Shown: positions 9,358 to 20,174 of the stretch, one piece after another
How positions within the stretch are numbered: position 1 is the first letter of the stretch
Layout: each line of letters begins with the position of its first letter
Assembly (NCBI GenBank): GCA_018806915.1
Contig: JAGKQI010000062.1
Span: forward strand, 62,001 to 126,000
Reading direction: 5' to 3'
DNA length: 64,000 bases
Source: Phytophthora colocasiae
Lineage: Eukaryota; Oomycota; Peronosporomycetes; Peronosporales; Peronosporaceae
Made by a program: the position numbers and the translations under genes
The notes under the pieces: generated by a model
What the model was told of the DNA's origin: nothing
The model's database searches: none
The model's input: only the letters and a program-made list of their open reading frames with translations

Positions 9358-10325
9358 ATGGAGCCAGAAGCATACGCTCACTTGACTCCGAGTCAGCGGG
9401 ACACGCTTAACAAGCTTACGTCCTTGCTGGGCCCTGAAGGTATGGTGCACCTTGTGTCTCAAGGGCCGGAGGCCGTCAACGCGCGCCTGGAGGCATTCGC
9501 CTCGTACGAGAACACTCACGCTGAGCACATTCAGCGGAATGTAAAAGGGGTCACCCCTGCTCCGAGGGCTAAGCCCGTCACGCTCAGCGTGAAGACTTTC
9601 CACGGGAATGAGGGGGAGAACCCCCTTTTGTGGTCCCGAGAGGTCGAAATGGCCATGGGGCCGCCATGCTCCAGTTGGAGGGTCAACGAGTGGTGTTTGC
9701 CATCTCTAAGCTCGAAGGACGAGCACAGGAATGGGCCTTGACGTCTGGGACGTCGGTGGAAGCGGCCTTCCCCACATGGGGCGAGCTAAAGGCCAAGCTC
9801 ATGCAAGTGTTTGCTCCGCCTAACCAGGCGTATCGCGTGCGGTCACGCTTCCTTGCTTGTCGCCAGGGCAAGAAGGATCTGGTGGACTATGTCCAAGAGC
9901 TGCGCACGCTCATTGCTGGCATGGCTGCCGACCCTCTACCTGAGGTGGTCGCCGTGACCGTCTTCATGAAAGGCTTGCGAGCTGGCATGGCCAGGACGGA
10001 GGCATTCCGTCAGAGCCCCCGCAGCTTCGAAGATGCTGTCAGCGTGGCATTGAATGCCGAACACAACTTTAAGTTGTCGAGGGTCGGTGCTAGCAGCACA
10101 GGGTCCGGTGGACCTGAGACCATGGACCTCAGCTATGCTGAAGATGAAGTAGCTGAGCTACGAGCTGCGGTGCAGCATATGAGCACCCGCCGGTGCTATA
10201 CATGCGGCAGTCCCTCACACCTGAGGCCCAACTGCCCTCTGTGCAAAGAGCGCGCCGGCCAGAATGGCCGCAACCCCCGCTATGGGCTCTGCCCAGGGAA
10301 ACGAGGTCTACTGGGGAAGAACTGA
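9358..10325 (+). pseudogene. gag: gag polyprotein, one frameshift
   Basis: The frame starts [17 protein letters not shown] at 9358. It carries the retrotransposon gag capsid domain ([30 protein letters not shown] and a FLACRQGKKDLVDYVQELRT-type segment), then an alpha-helical stretch and a CCHC knuckle CYTCGSPSHLRPNCP at about 10195-10240. A single missing G in the run at about 9656-9660 shifts the frame: upstream reads VEMAM, downstream resumes AAMLQLEG. The frame closes at 10323-10325. Length fits a Ty3/gypsy gag. It coats the element RNA in a virus-like particle in active relatives. Confidence 0.88.
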
Positions 10326-10343
10326 GTTCTGCAGTGCGTGAGA

Positions 10344-11437
10344 GGCACTGGGGCTCAGCCCCGAAGAGTTCCGTGCTCTTGAACACGGAACGTGTGAGCA
10401 AGCAGGGCTTGCTGGTCGTCCAGGTGGAAGTGAAGGGCTTTGAGAAGCCATGGCTCGTGTTGATCGATTCGGGGGCGTCTGGCAACTATGTCAGACGTTC
10501 CACCGTTGAGGGTAGTCAGCAATATGCTGAGGCGCTTCGGGCGCGAAGAGGTGATGCCTCACAGTCTGGTGTTTCCACCACCCGGAGCTCCTTGACCGTC
10601 GGAGAATTGTAGGGCTTGGATACCAGACTACGTGCCTTCCCTGAAGAACCCTTGGACTTCGATCCACTTCCACTGGTGGATTTCGGGCGAGACTTGGGAC
10701 TGGTGTGGGCTTTTATGGACGCAAGAGACACCGTCACTGTCCGTCTAGCGAAGGGCGTCCGTGTCACGGTGGACAAGGTCCCCATGGACCTGCGGCTGAA
10801 GTTCTTGGACTTCGATAGCGTAGAACGCTGCTTGGTCCTGGACCTAGATTCGAGGAACGACCTCATCCTTGGTATGGCGTGGCTGGAGCGCCACGAGCCA
10901 TGGATCGATTGGAGGTCGAAGGCCTTAGGTGCTACGCACTTCTCTCCTAGTGGAGCTTTGGCGAGTCATGAACCCACCTCTGCTAGGAAGCAGAAGCGCT
11001 ATTGGCGCGAGCATCAAGCCGCGTCGGCTATGATGCTGGAAGTCGGTGTATTCGAGTTAGTGGACACCACCGAGTGCGAGGACCACAGTCCTCTTGAGCG
11101 GGTAGCGCTGGTTGACAGTGAGTCAACGTGTGGGCAAGGCCCACGTAATCCCTGTGGGGCGGCACGTACTCCGCCGAGCGATGCCGGTCGTGGACCAAGT
11201 AGATCGCTGAATGTCTCTGACATTGGACCTGTTACGGTCATTGATTGTGCAGCGGCACGTACTCCGCTGAGCGACACCGGTCATCGACCGAGTGGATCGC
11301 TGAGTGTCTCTGACACTGAGCCGAGAGAGGCCGAAAGTTGTGCGACGGCACGTACTCCGTCGAGTGGACGTTCGTCGGCTAGACACGACGTCGTAAGGCC
11401 CTTTGGGCAAGACGCTCTACGTCTGAGTCATCCGTGA
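10344..11437 (+). pseudogene. pol: pol part 1: aspartic protease and linker, internal stop
   Basis: The retroviral-type protease active site is LIDSGASGNYV, with the catalytic D codon at 10466-10468. The frame then hits TAG at 10610-10612 and reopens without a shift (LDTRLRAFPEEP...). The following WAFMDARDTVTVRL and VLDLDSRNDLILGMAWLERH segments are the usual protease C-terminal half (hydrophobic-LG...WL). A linker of about 170 residues with three repeated ARTPPS/ARTPLS/ARTPSS blocks follows, spaced about 100-115 bp. The frame stops at 11435-11437, where homology continues in another frame. Confidence 0.85.
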
Positions 11438-12784
11438 CGTCGAGTGTCGACGCACAGGAGGGCTGCGGGCAGCTATACACTCTGGTTGATGGAGTGGACA
11501 GCAGTGCCAAAGGCAACGTCCTGCTGGGCGAGCTGCCGAGTGTTGACAAACTCCTTGAGCTAGAGGAAATGTCGTTCGCCGACTTTGGCGATGCCTTGAA
11601 GGCTGGCGAACTCGCCGAGGTGGTCATCGTTAGACCGGAAGAGGAGTTAAACTCATCGCCCCTCGTTGACGAGTCTGTTTTGGCCGAGGTCAAGAAGGCG
11701 TTGAGCGCCAGGAGTGGATCGGAGATCCTCAAGAATCCCTCGGACCCCTTCTACTCCTTGCTGAAGGAATATGGAGACGCTGTCTCGAAGGAACCACCGA
11801 GTGGCCTGCCACTCTCCTGACCGAGGCGTTCGTCACGAGATCGACTTAGTTCCCGGAACTAAATACTGCGTGACCCGGCAGTGGCCTCTTCCTAAAGAGC
11901 AATGCGACGTCATTGACGCCTTCTTCCGTGCGAAGCACGCGGCGGATCTCGTGTGCGTGAGCAAGTCTCCGCACTCCGCGCCAACGTTCTGTGTCAGAAA
12001 GCCGAATGACAAGTGGCGTATCGTTCACGCTTTTAACAAGCTCAACGCTGCCACGATTCCGGCGCAGACGCCGATTCCTAGGAAGGATGTTCTTCTGTAC
12101 AACATGGTGGGTTGCACCATATACAGTGCGCTCGACTTAGTCGATGGCTACTATCAGCTACTCATGCGAGCTAGCGACATCCCGCTTACAGCGGTGAGCA
12201 CCCCGAGCGGTAAGCTCTGGGAGTGGCTCGTCATGCCCCAACGGCTTTCGAACGCGCCTGTCACGATCAATCGTCTAGTGACGCAGCTGTTTAGGCCCCT
12301 GCGGGCATTCGCAGAGACGTACTTTGACGACGTGTTCGTCCACAGCCAGGCCGAACATGGCAAGACTGACGTCGAGGTGCACGTGGAACACGTGAGAGCG
12401 GTGCTCGAGTGCATGCGCACGAATAAGTTGTACGCCAACGCGGACAAGTGCGTCTTTGGCGCGGAAGAAATCCCTTTCCTAGGGTGCTTCATCGGGAAGC
12501 ATGGCCTTCGTGCTGATCCAGCAAAGGTCAAGGCCATTGTGGACTGGCCGGTTCCCCTGAACCAGAAGGACTTGCGCAAGTGGGTTGGCTTGGCCAACTA
12601 CTTGCACAAGTACTGCGAGAACTACGCTGAGTTGGCTCGGCCACTGACGGATCTCCTTAAGAAGGATGCCGAATGGGTATGGCGTGCTGAGCACGAGAGT
12701 GCGTTCACTCGTATCAAGGATAGCCTGCTTCAGGCACCGATACTGGCGGGACGCCGAAGGACGCGAACGCGTCATTGCGTTTGA
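11438..12784 (+). pseudogene. pol: pol part 2: reverse transcriptase, frameshifted
   Basis: The linker resumes in a new frame (CGQLYTLVDGVD...FADFGDALKAGELAEVV) to about 11815. After another shift the RT core begins: VRHEIDLVPGTKYCVTRQWP, then KWRIVHAFNKLNAATIP, SALDLVDGYYQLLM and the catalytic YFDD box (about 12320-12331, YFDDVFVHS). FLGCFIGKHGLRADPAKVKAI closes the palm/thumb. The YxDD aspartates are intact. The frame ends at 12784 because of the lesion at the RNase H junction. Family assignment is firm. Confidence 0.9.
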
Positions 12785-13862
12785 GTCTCGGCAGCTCAAG
12801 GCTGCTGAGAAGAACAATCCAGTTCATGACAAGGAGCTACTTGTGATGAAGTACGCTCTCGTAAAATTCAGGGTTCACCTGCTCGGCTCCAAGCCGTTTG
12901 TGACCTACACGGATCATGCGTCGCTACGCACCGCGACGCAGTCGCCTCACCTCTCCCAGAGGATGGCCCGATGGCTATCATTCTTTGCGGAGTATAACTT
13001 CGAGGTGAAGTACAAGCCTGGCAGGCAGAATGTCCTCGCTGACGCGTTGTCACGTCGCCCGGACTATGAGTTATCTCATGTCACCTCGGTGACGTCGTCC
13101 GTGACGGACATGGTTCGAGCAGCGTACGCTCAGGACGACTCCTGTGTCGCGCTGCTTCAAGCTCTAGGGAGCGATGAGTTTAAGGACTCAAAGGTGACTC
13201 TGTCACGACGCCTAAAGGCGAGACTCCAGCGCTATAGCCTGGAAGGCGGTCTGCTGTACTATAGCACGGGTCAGGATGACCCACCACGTGTGGTCGTTCC
13301 TCACGACGAGGACCTGAAGTATCGCATCCTCTATGAGACCCACGACACGCCAACAAGCGGCCACCTCGGTCGCGAGAAGACCTACGGCTCGGTGAGCTCC
13401 ATGTACTGGTGGCCGAAGCTGTACAAGTGGGTCAGCACATATGTGCGCACGTGCGAGACGTGTCAGCGGGTTAAACCCTCGCCGCATGCGGCGGCGCCAT
13501 TGGCGAGCTTGCCTGTACCCTCTGGGTGTTTGCAGTCCATGAGTATGGACTTTGTGTTTGGCCTGCCGAAGGACTCGGCGGGCAACACGGGCGTGGTGGT
13601 CTTTGTTGACCGTCTGAGCAAGATGACTCATCTCGCGGCTGTGCCGGACACCGTCGATGGCGCTGGGACAGCGACGATCTTTATCGATCGGGTCTTCCGC
13701 CAGCATGGGCTGCCAGAGACCATTGTCTCGGATCGAGACCCCCGCTTCACGGGTCACTTCTGGACGTCCATCTTTAAAGTGCTTGGCACTCGACTGGACA
13801 TGTCCACGGCGGACCATCCGCAGACCGACGGTCAGACCGAACGCGTAAATCGCGTTTTGTAG
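12755..13862 (+). pseudogene. pol: pol part 3: truncated RNase H, integrase core
   Basis: From about 12755 the frame reads DAEGRERVIAFESRQLKAAEKN, the middle of a Ty3-type RNase H. The expected preceding segment with the first catalytic aspartate (a CDAS-like motif) is missing, so tens of codons were deleted. KYKPGRQNVLADALSRRPDY ends RNase H. Integrase follows: an HHCC zinc site (HDTPTSGH...CETCQRVKP), then the DDE core with D in SMDFVFGLPKD, D in VSDRDPRF and E in HPQTDGQTERVNRVL. There are 35 residues between the second D and the E. A TAG at 13860-13862 stops it. Confidence 0.9.
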
Positions 13863-13915
13863 GACATCCTCCGCAGCATACAGTATGCGCTGACACGCCG
13901 AAGCGTTGTAGCGGT

Positions 13916-15046
13916 ATGCACCCTCTCGTTGAGTTCTCCATGAACAATGCGGTGCATGCCTCGACAGGCTTTACCCCGTTCTACGTGAATGGCCTTGCGC
14001 ACCCGCGCCTTCCACTCACTCCGCCACGCGGTAGCCTTGGGCTTGGTGGGGGAGAGGCTGTGCCGTCGCTCGACTCCGAGTTAGTTGATGTCAGCCCTCT
14101 TGCTGTTCGTAAGCAAGTCGATGGCTTCCTCTCGATGAGATTGAGCGTCTTACGACGTGTGCGTGACGCGATGGCTGAAAGCCAAGATGTTCAAAAGGAA
14201 CAGGCTGATGCAAAAGGCAGAGGCAATATGTGGGACTTCAATGTCGGTGACCAAGTTTTATTAAACGCTAAGAACCTACCTACACATGCAGTGTCGGCCG
14301 TCTTTAAGACGAAGTTGCGCCCGCACTTTATCGGACCGTTCACAGTCGTGGCCAAGAAGGGCCTGGCATACACGCTGGACTTGCCGAAGCGGATGCGAAC
14401 ACATCCCGTGTTCTACGTCGGCTTACTCAAGCCATATCGGGACCCCGCGGGGGCGAGCGCGGAGGCGCTGACGCCGACGACACGCGTGCGGGCTGCGTCA
14501 TCTGCAGCAGCATCGTCACCTGACCCCGCAGCTCAGCGAGCTGAAGCTCCTGCTGATGCAGGCGAGCAGTCAGGGACTGAGGCCCCTCGAGCCAAGCCAC
14601 TCGGCATTCGATCTCATCCAAGTCATGAGCGAAATGGGCATGCGAATGCCAAGCGCTCTCCACGTTCTCCTGGAGAGACTGACTCTGACTCTGGAGAGTA
14701 TCGATCGAGCGATCGAGCTGATACCAAGCGCGTTGCGCCAAGTAGCGCTCGTCACACTCATCGAGTATCGCGCGCCGCAGAGAGTCGACCTCCTCCACCG
14801 TTGCTCGATGAGCAGGGGACTCCCCACTACCACGTGGAACGCCTGATGGCGTGTCGTCGCCACCGTAGTCGTAACCAGTATCTGGTGAAGTGGCGTGGAT
14901 ATTCACATTCCCAGAACTCATGGGAGTTTGAGGGACCACTTTGGCTAGACTGCCCTGACGTCGTGGACGCTTTTGATCGGGAAGATCGGGAGCGCCCAAG
15001 GGGCTCGAGGCCGACCAAGCGGTCGACACCAGATTCTCACCACTAG
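13916..15046 (+). pseudogene. pol: pol part 4: integrase C-terminus, disordered linker and chromodomain
   Basis: A 376-codon open frame beginning in LVEFSMNNAVHASTGFTPF, the end of the integrase core. Next come the GPY/F-like module (WDFNVGDQVLLNAKNL, KTKLRPHFIGPFTVV, HPVFYVGLLKPY) and a long Ala/Ser/Pro/Arg-rich linker. It ends in a chromodomain: YHVERLMACRRHRSRNQYLVKWRGY followed by SHSQNSWE. The chromodomain is the targeting module of chromoviruses and binds histone marks in relatives. About 50 bases after the upstream TAG are out of frame, so part of the integrase is lost. The last 600 bases overlap the antisense frame. Confidence 0.88.
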
Positions 15047-16302
15047 TGTGAGAAACTGACGGACTAGCAGCCGAGCACAGGCTCTGGTCCGTGGCTGGCA
15101 CAGCCAATGAGGCTCCTTCGGAGACTGGAAGAGCTTCCTGCGAAGCAGGAATAGTGGCCTGAGAGGCAGGAGCGACTGCCGTCGTGTGGCGAGGGAAGCG
15201 TCCGGGCCGCACGCGTACCTTCGCGTACTGGAAGAGCAGTCCTCGAGCGAGGCGAGCGTCCACCTCGGAACAGCTCTCCATGAACCGGTCGAACGACGCA
15301 AGCTTCCGTGAAGCCTCGGCCCAGGTGGCCACATGGACCATGCAGTCCCGGGTAGTCTCTCCGGTCTGGAGGAGAAGTGGATAAGTCCTCATCTGAGGCA
15401 CAGACTCCCGTCGTCGTTGCTTATCTAAGCGTTGCCGATACTCGGCGAGTGTGCACACCTGCGGGGTCAAGAAACGCTCATGGAGCCCCTGCCGCTGCTG
15501 AGTCTCAGCCACCGTGCGAGGAGGTCCGCCTATGGTGTAACCATGCAGGTTTGGCTGGGCCATCAATTGTTTCACCTGCTCTGCAGGGTCACGAGGCTCG
15601 AAGCCGTAGTCGCGCCGCGACGAGGCCCCCACGATGTTCCGAGGAACCGGTCGACGTGACCCTGGAGCGCCGCTCAGAGAGGCCTCCTGCGCCTCATCCA
15701 GAGGGTTGGTGATCGCTTCTTCGACGCCCCCGGGCGGCTCATCACGAGCAGGAGTGGCGGAGCGTTGCGCAACGCGTTGAGCACGAGGATCGAAGGCCCT
15801 CAGGGAACGGATTAGGCTGAAGCAGCTGCCGAGGAAGCGTGTACCGACGCGGGTCGCGTGGAGAGCGTAGCTCAGACGGTCGGGTCGCCCGAGGGCTCTC
15901 AGGAGCAGGAGACTCTGGGACATCGCCCTGCATAGACTCCTCATAGTCCACTTCAATCTCGCCGTCCTCGGCAGGAGAGCGACGTGGGTCGCGCGTCGGT
16001 GACGCTGTCTGGAACTCGCTAGACGGCGAGCCACCGCTATCGCTTGCAGCCGAGCATGAGCTTCGCTCCGTAGCGAAGGCGAGACGCCGCGAAATACTCC
16101 GCGATGGAGAGCGTGAAGGGAGCCGGGGGCTCAGAACGAGAAGCGCAGAGGCGCTGAGGCAAAATGCCAGTACACGAGGCACCTGGGGAGCGGTGGGCTC
16201 GCTGGGGGGAATGGGAGAATGTGCTCGTTGAGCCAGCGCGCACGCACACTCTCGTGGAGAGATTCCCTTTCCCGGAAAGTTGCCGATGACAGGCCTTGAC
16301 AA
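14427..16302 (-). pseudogene. Long antisense reading frame between pol and the 3' LTR, one apparent frameshift
   Basis: On the minus strand one frame is open from 16302 to 15742 and another from about 15790 to 14427, and they read like one protein joined by a shift near 15,795. The N-terminal part is Arg/Ser/Pro-rich with an acidic AEDGEIEVDYEESM patch. The middle has GYTIGGPPRTVAETQQRQ and LASFDRFMESCSEVDARLARG. The C-terminal about 110 residues (RATVEEVDSLRRAILDECD..., LDRSIDTLQSQSQSLQENV, LHQQELQLAELRGQVTMLL) have coiled-coil-like heptads. I recognise no domain. The final 620 bases lie opposite the pol linker and chromodomain. Its antisense wobble position falls opposite sense codon position 2. 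It could be a real accessory gene of this element lineage or a strand artefact of GC-rich codons. Confidence 0.45.
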
Positions 16303-16341
16303 GGCAGTTATGCCGGCAGTTGTAGATACTGCGTATCCACG

Positions 16342-16357
16342 GTTTGGTGGGGGAGGG
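16342..16357 (+). promoter_or_regulatory. Polypurine tract
   Basis: GTTTGGTGGGGGAGGG runs directly into the TGTAACG of the 3' LTR; the last 12 bases are almost pure G/A plus one T. This is the standard site for plus-strand priming. Confidence 0.7.
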
Positions 16358-16733
16358 TGTAACGGGGCTACACAGCGCTGGGCGCTATGGCTACATTAGT
16401 GTGGTAAACACCGGCCAAAGGCACAAGTCACAGATCTGTGTATGACGCACCATATATCTCACACGTTACATAGGTAGCCATTTGATGGCAGTTAGCTCGG
16501 ATCCACACACTACATTTTGATTTAGTATGCTAGATACTAAATCCGTTATATTTAGGATCAGGGCAATAAAGCAGTGTTAGTACCTTGTTATAGGGGACAC
16601 AGATTGTGTGGGTCCCGTATTTAGTGGATCACTTGGTTCTTGTATAGAATCAGAGGCTAGTGCCTTGCAAGCAGTACTTTACGAGTCGACTAAACTTCCT
16701 CTGTGCGGTGCACACCTACGTAGCCCCGCGGCA
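16358..16733 (+). repeat. 3' LTR
   Basis: 376 bp, same ends as the 5' LTR. It is followed at once by the GGGTC duplication. It carries a small CGGATCC-containing insertion absent from the 5' LTR. Confidence 0.93.
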
Positions 16734-16738
16734 GGGTC

Positions 16739-18254
16739 ACTTTGCTGGCCCGGGCCACCGCCAACCCTTTCATATGCAGAAGAGATAATTTGATGTACAT
16801 TTCATGTGTAGACTGTTTGTCAAAACACAACCCTTTGGCGTGATCGCAATGTTGTGAGTGACTTAATTTTTGTATTTAATGGAGAAACACGTCCACTACA
16901 CGGTCCCTTAGCCATCGATTACGCCTCATAAACTCATTTAGCACCCTCAAGCGCCGCACGTCTGTCTGAGATCGAGAAAGACGGATTCCAGGAAAATTAA
17001 AGTGAACATACTAAGTGAACCGGCAATATCCAATTGGCGTCGTTGGGCAGCTTTTGGTTGGCGTACATAGCGTTCCCATAGTTTCTTCCGACTTACATTT
17101 GGGTCAACAAAGTCTGGCGGGGACCTCAATGAGCACACGGGTAACCATCCTCCATACCATCACGGTGCCGACAGTGGCCGACACGGCCGACATCTAACGG
17201 ATTGGTTAAAATTCAACATTATTTTGACTTAAAGCAGTCAAACATGCACACAAACCCTTCTTGACGCACAGCAGCAGGCGACATGGCGTGGCTTGGCACG
17301 TGAAGGCAGCAACTAGCAGAGGACGGAGGAAGCTGGACGCGGGCGGCGCACGCGTGAAGGGGAAGTCGTCGGGGGAGGGGAGGCGGGTCCTCGCCACCAA
17401 ACATCGAGTAGCAGGAGGGGCAGTTGGGGCCGCAGGCGACCGGTGGAGGCAGTGCACGCGTACATGGTCTGCCGTTGGCGCCGCCACAAGGACACACCCG
17501 AAGCAGCGCAAGCAGAGGACAAAGTAGCCGAGCAGTGCAGCGCGGGCGGGTAGGGGCACTGACGGGTTGGGAAAGTTGGGTCCCCATCTAGCAGCACAAG
17601 CAGAAGGCACTGAAGCAGCGCGCGTCACAGGGAAGAAGACACGGGAGCGGCGCACCAGGGCGTAGGTGTGTGTGTGTTTGGGGGGGGGCTCGCTACCAGG
17701 AACGGAACGCCCTTAGCAACTGCGAGAGCAGCAGCAGATGCCACCGGTAGTGAGTGGCGTGAACGAAGCAGTGGCCGCACATGAGGAGCTGTACCTAACT
17801 ACAGGACAAGAGTGACCGTCGCCAAAAGGGACATAGATTTATTTTATTTATTCTATCCATTACCTCAAATAAATTTGCGTTGATGTTCTTGCTTCTTTAC
17901 TTTGTGGTCATATTAACTGAACTAACTAACCTTGAATCGACGCATCTCGTTTCAGCACTTTGAAGTGGCGAGATATCATTTCTCCCAGAATCTTGGTTGA
18001 ATTCACTGCACTGATCGTAGCGCTATACTAACACAAATTAAACAGCCAAACACGTGCAATACAAACTCCTAGCTACTGGTCGGTAGCGAGCCACAATATG
18101 TAAGAAATATGTACACACTTGAGCTCACTATTCCCAGATCACATATTTCACAGCCCTGACCGACATTATACGTCGGCTGGTTGTCGGTAGCTCCTAAACC
18201 TACTCCTATTACAGCTAATTGGTCAAAACAACGGACTTATAGCCTCCTCATTCG
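16739..18254. other. Gene-poor stretch, no recognisable gene
   Basis: Contains short frames only. The best is 62 codons on the minus strand at 16947-17138 (VDPNVSRKKLWERYVRQPK...), unrecognised. GC-rich sequence at 17,250-17,700 gives overlapping frames on both strands with biased composition and no family signal. About 17,820-18,240 is AT-richer and empty. Confidence 0.5.
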
Positions 18255-18870
18255 CTAAAAGTAAATTGCGATGTGTGATTGGACCAATGACCACATACTG
18301 AAATCAAGCCACAATATTCGTATGTCGGCAACTTGACGATATTCATCCATATTCCACTCGCTGCAAATCTTGCGGAAAAATTGCAAGTGAATCTCGTAAT
18401 ATGGACTCGACCTCAACGAGTCCCAATTCTGCTCCTCGATGCTCCGCGTTTTGGTCTTCGCACTGAGGGGCACATCGCCCTCAGTAATGCCATCGACTAC
18501 GAGAGGTGAGGTTCAGCTCTTCAGCCTCGCGATCCACTCTCTCGACATCCGAGAGAATGCAAATTTGTTCGATGTGTCCATCGTACAAGTCCCGCACGAA
18601 GCTCTTCCAACGCATCGTTGGAAGTGCGGTCAACGCCGACGCACACGTCCGCGGAATCCAGAAACTCACCCGAATCCAGTGACCGAATATGGATTCCCTG
18701 GATGTAAACTAAGATGTCGTAAGTAGATATTTTATCACTAGCGAAACGACTTCCTAAAATAGGCCTGCTCGATCGCGTCCTTGGTGATCGTCGATATGGG
18801 TTGATCGGCATCGTTTCTGGCGCGCGTCTCGATATAGTTTTCTCCCATCCAAACAACTGCACCTACCCTA
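18255..18870 (-). pseudogene. Ty3/gypsy pol fragment (protease-RT linker), minus strand
   Basis: In shifting frames the minus strand reads WKSFVRDLYDGHIEQICILSD, then VERVDREAEELNLT, then SAKTKTRSIEEQNWDSLRSSPYYEI. This order matches the linker that precedes reverse transcriptase in oomycete gypsy elements and corresponds positionally to 11,540-11,790 of the chromovirus above, but it is too diverged to derive from it. It has several frameshifts and no RT core. Confidence 0.6.
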
Positions 18871-19207
18871 TTGACTGGAACTTTCTCTCCATAAATTACA
18901 AAAGTAGCATTGTCCGCATTATGATTCGGACTTATCTGGAACGTTCTCGAACTTAATTGAATTCACATTTCGCCAGGAGCGCGATCGGCGCGGGCTCTAG
19001 AGCAGCGAGGAGAAAGCGAGCGGTAGGTAGGTGTAGCCACATAGCATATAAAGGTTGTAATAAAGTTTTTACGGCTTCGGGAGTTCCGCCTGGGAGAACT
19101 GGTACCTTCTGGGGCAACCAAGCCTTACTGTGCGCGTTAGAGAGGGAAACCGGAGCCGTGCATTGGGTAAGATATCCACCACTGCACGGAGGGATGTGTA
19201 TTCATAG
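18871..19207. other. Possible LTR remnant
   Basis: CATATAAAGG at about 19,047 followed by AATAAAG at about 19,060 looks like the TATA and polyadenylation arrangement of an LTR, but I found no second copy in the window. Confidence 0.25.
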
Positions 19208-19582
19208 ACGGTCATACTGACGAGGCCTAGTCAGCCTTCGAATGTTGGATCGACGGAGGCACCGCTGAAAACAGAAAGATCCACAGATCAGCAGAGTTAT
19301 AAGAGGATCTCTTCTGACAGACATGAGGCAGACCTGGATCACAATCCAGGTCTCGAAGAAAAACCTCGAATTCCTCCCAAGGCTCATTCGGGGGCCATCG
19401 CGAATCTCGATGAGAATCGAGATCCACCAAAGAGCGATAAGGAATCGGCAGAGCCGAAACCTAATCCGCTCACCAAGCCTCAAGATCGACCAAGAAGAAG
19501 ATCAAGAGCAACCTGGACGAAACAGAAGGCTCCAGATTCGGAGACAGAAGATGTAGCGTTCGCAAAATCAACGAATTGGTAG
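19208..19582 (+). pseudogene. Open frame without start codon, hydrophilic, probably transposon debris
   Basis: 125 codons lie between TAG at 19205-19207 and TAG at 19580-19582 with no usable start. Composition is strongly charged (Asp, Glu, Lys, Arg, Pro), for example EKPRIPPKAHSG and PKSDKESAEPKPNPLTK. Its place next to gypsy debris suggests a gag or linker remnant. No family recognised. Confidence 0.3.
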
Positions 19583-20174
19583 CCGAACGATTGTCTGGAG
19601 AGACAAGAGAGTATCGTTCCAACGATAGCCTTGACGGCCCCGGAATCAAAACGTATTTGAGACTGAGTTTTTGAATTCTCTCAATTCCTCAGGGATGCCG
19701 GGTTCTCAAAGTTGGCACTCCGACATGTATCAATATGATCCGCAACTTAAATAGTGATGAAGGGTTGTGCGTATTTGCTGCTAAAAAAAATCTACCTATT
19801 CGGCTAATTTGCTAAATAAAAAACCGCACCCGCGTAGCCGGCGTCACCAGCCCTCATATTTTTCCCTTTTCATCCAACGTCTGCAACATGTAGTAGTATA
19901 CATGTAGTAAATGCAATACTCACGCTTCGTCTTTCTCAGCACCGCACTATCAAGTGCCCATAGTCCCTGATTGTTCTCGATACGCTTTGTGTGTTAAACC
20001 AGCCAATAGCGACACGTACGTGGCGTGATCGAGCGTGTCTGAACGTGGTATGTTGGGTAACTCCGCTGTAGCCACACCCTAGGCGCCGCGTCGCAAAAGC
20101 GAATCGGCATTTGCACGCTCAGTTTAACTTCTGCCTGCGACCCCCCAAGACAAGACATTGCCTCACCTGGAAAG
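19583..20174. other. Upstream region of the NDH2 gene
   Basis: No coding signal. It marks the switch from the repeat-rich to the gene-rich part. I see no convincing TATA box close to the ATG. Confidence 0.4.

Larger units (their letters stand above)
8894..16733 (+). mobile_element. Ty3/gypsy chromovirus LTR retrotransposon, boundary-complete, coding-dead
   Basis: The element is 7,840 bp and is flanked by a 5-bp GGGTC target duplication (8889-8893 and 16734-16738). The LTRs begin TGTAACGGGG and end CCCCGCGGCA, a canonical TG...CA. Order on the plus strand: LTR, candidate primer binding site, gag with a CCHC knuckle, protease, reverse transcriptase, RNase H remnant, integrase, chromodomain, a 1.3-kb stretch with an antisense frame, polypurine tract, LTR. 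PR-RT-RH-IN order plus a C-terminal chromodomain identifies a Ty3/gypsy chromovirus. At least seven frameshifts, stops or deletions break gag and pol, so it could move only in trans. Confidence 0.95.

Noticed and set aside
14570..15018. Extra minus-strand frames of 60-130 codons opposite the chromodomain
   Set aside because: Shorter, in other frames than the long antisense frame, and without heptads or other structure.
17206..17655. Overlapping frames of 88-149 codons on both strands
   Set aside because: GC-rich unique sequence with biased composition in every frame; no homology signal, no matching splice sites.
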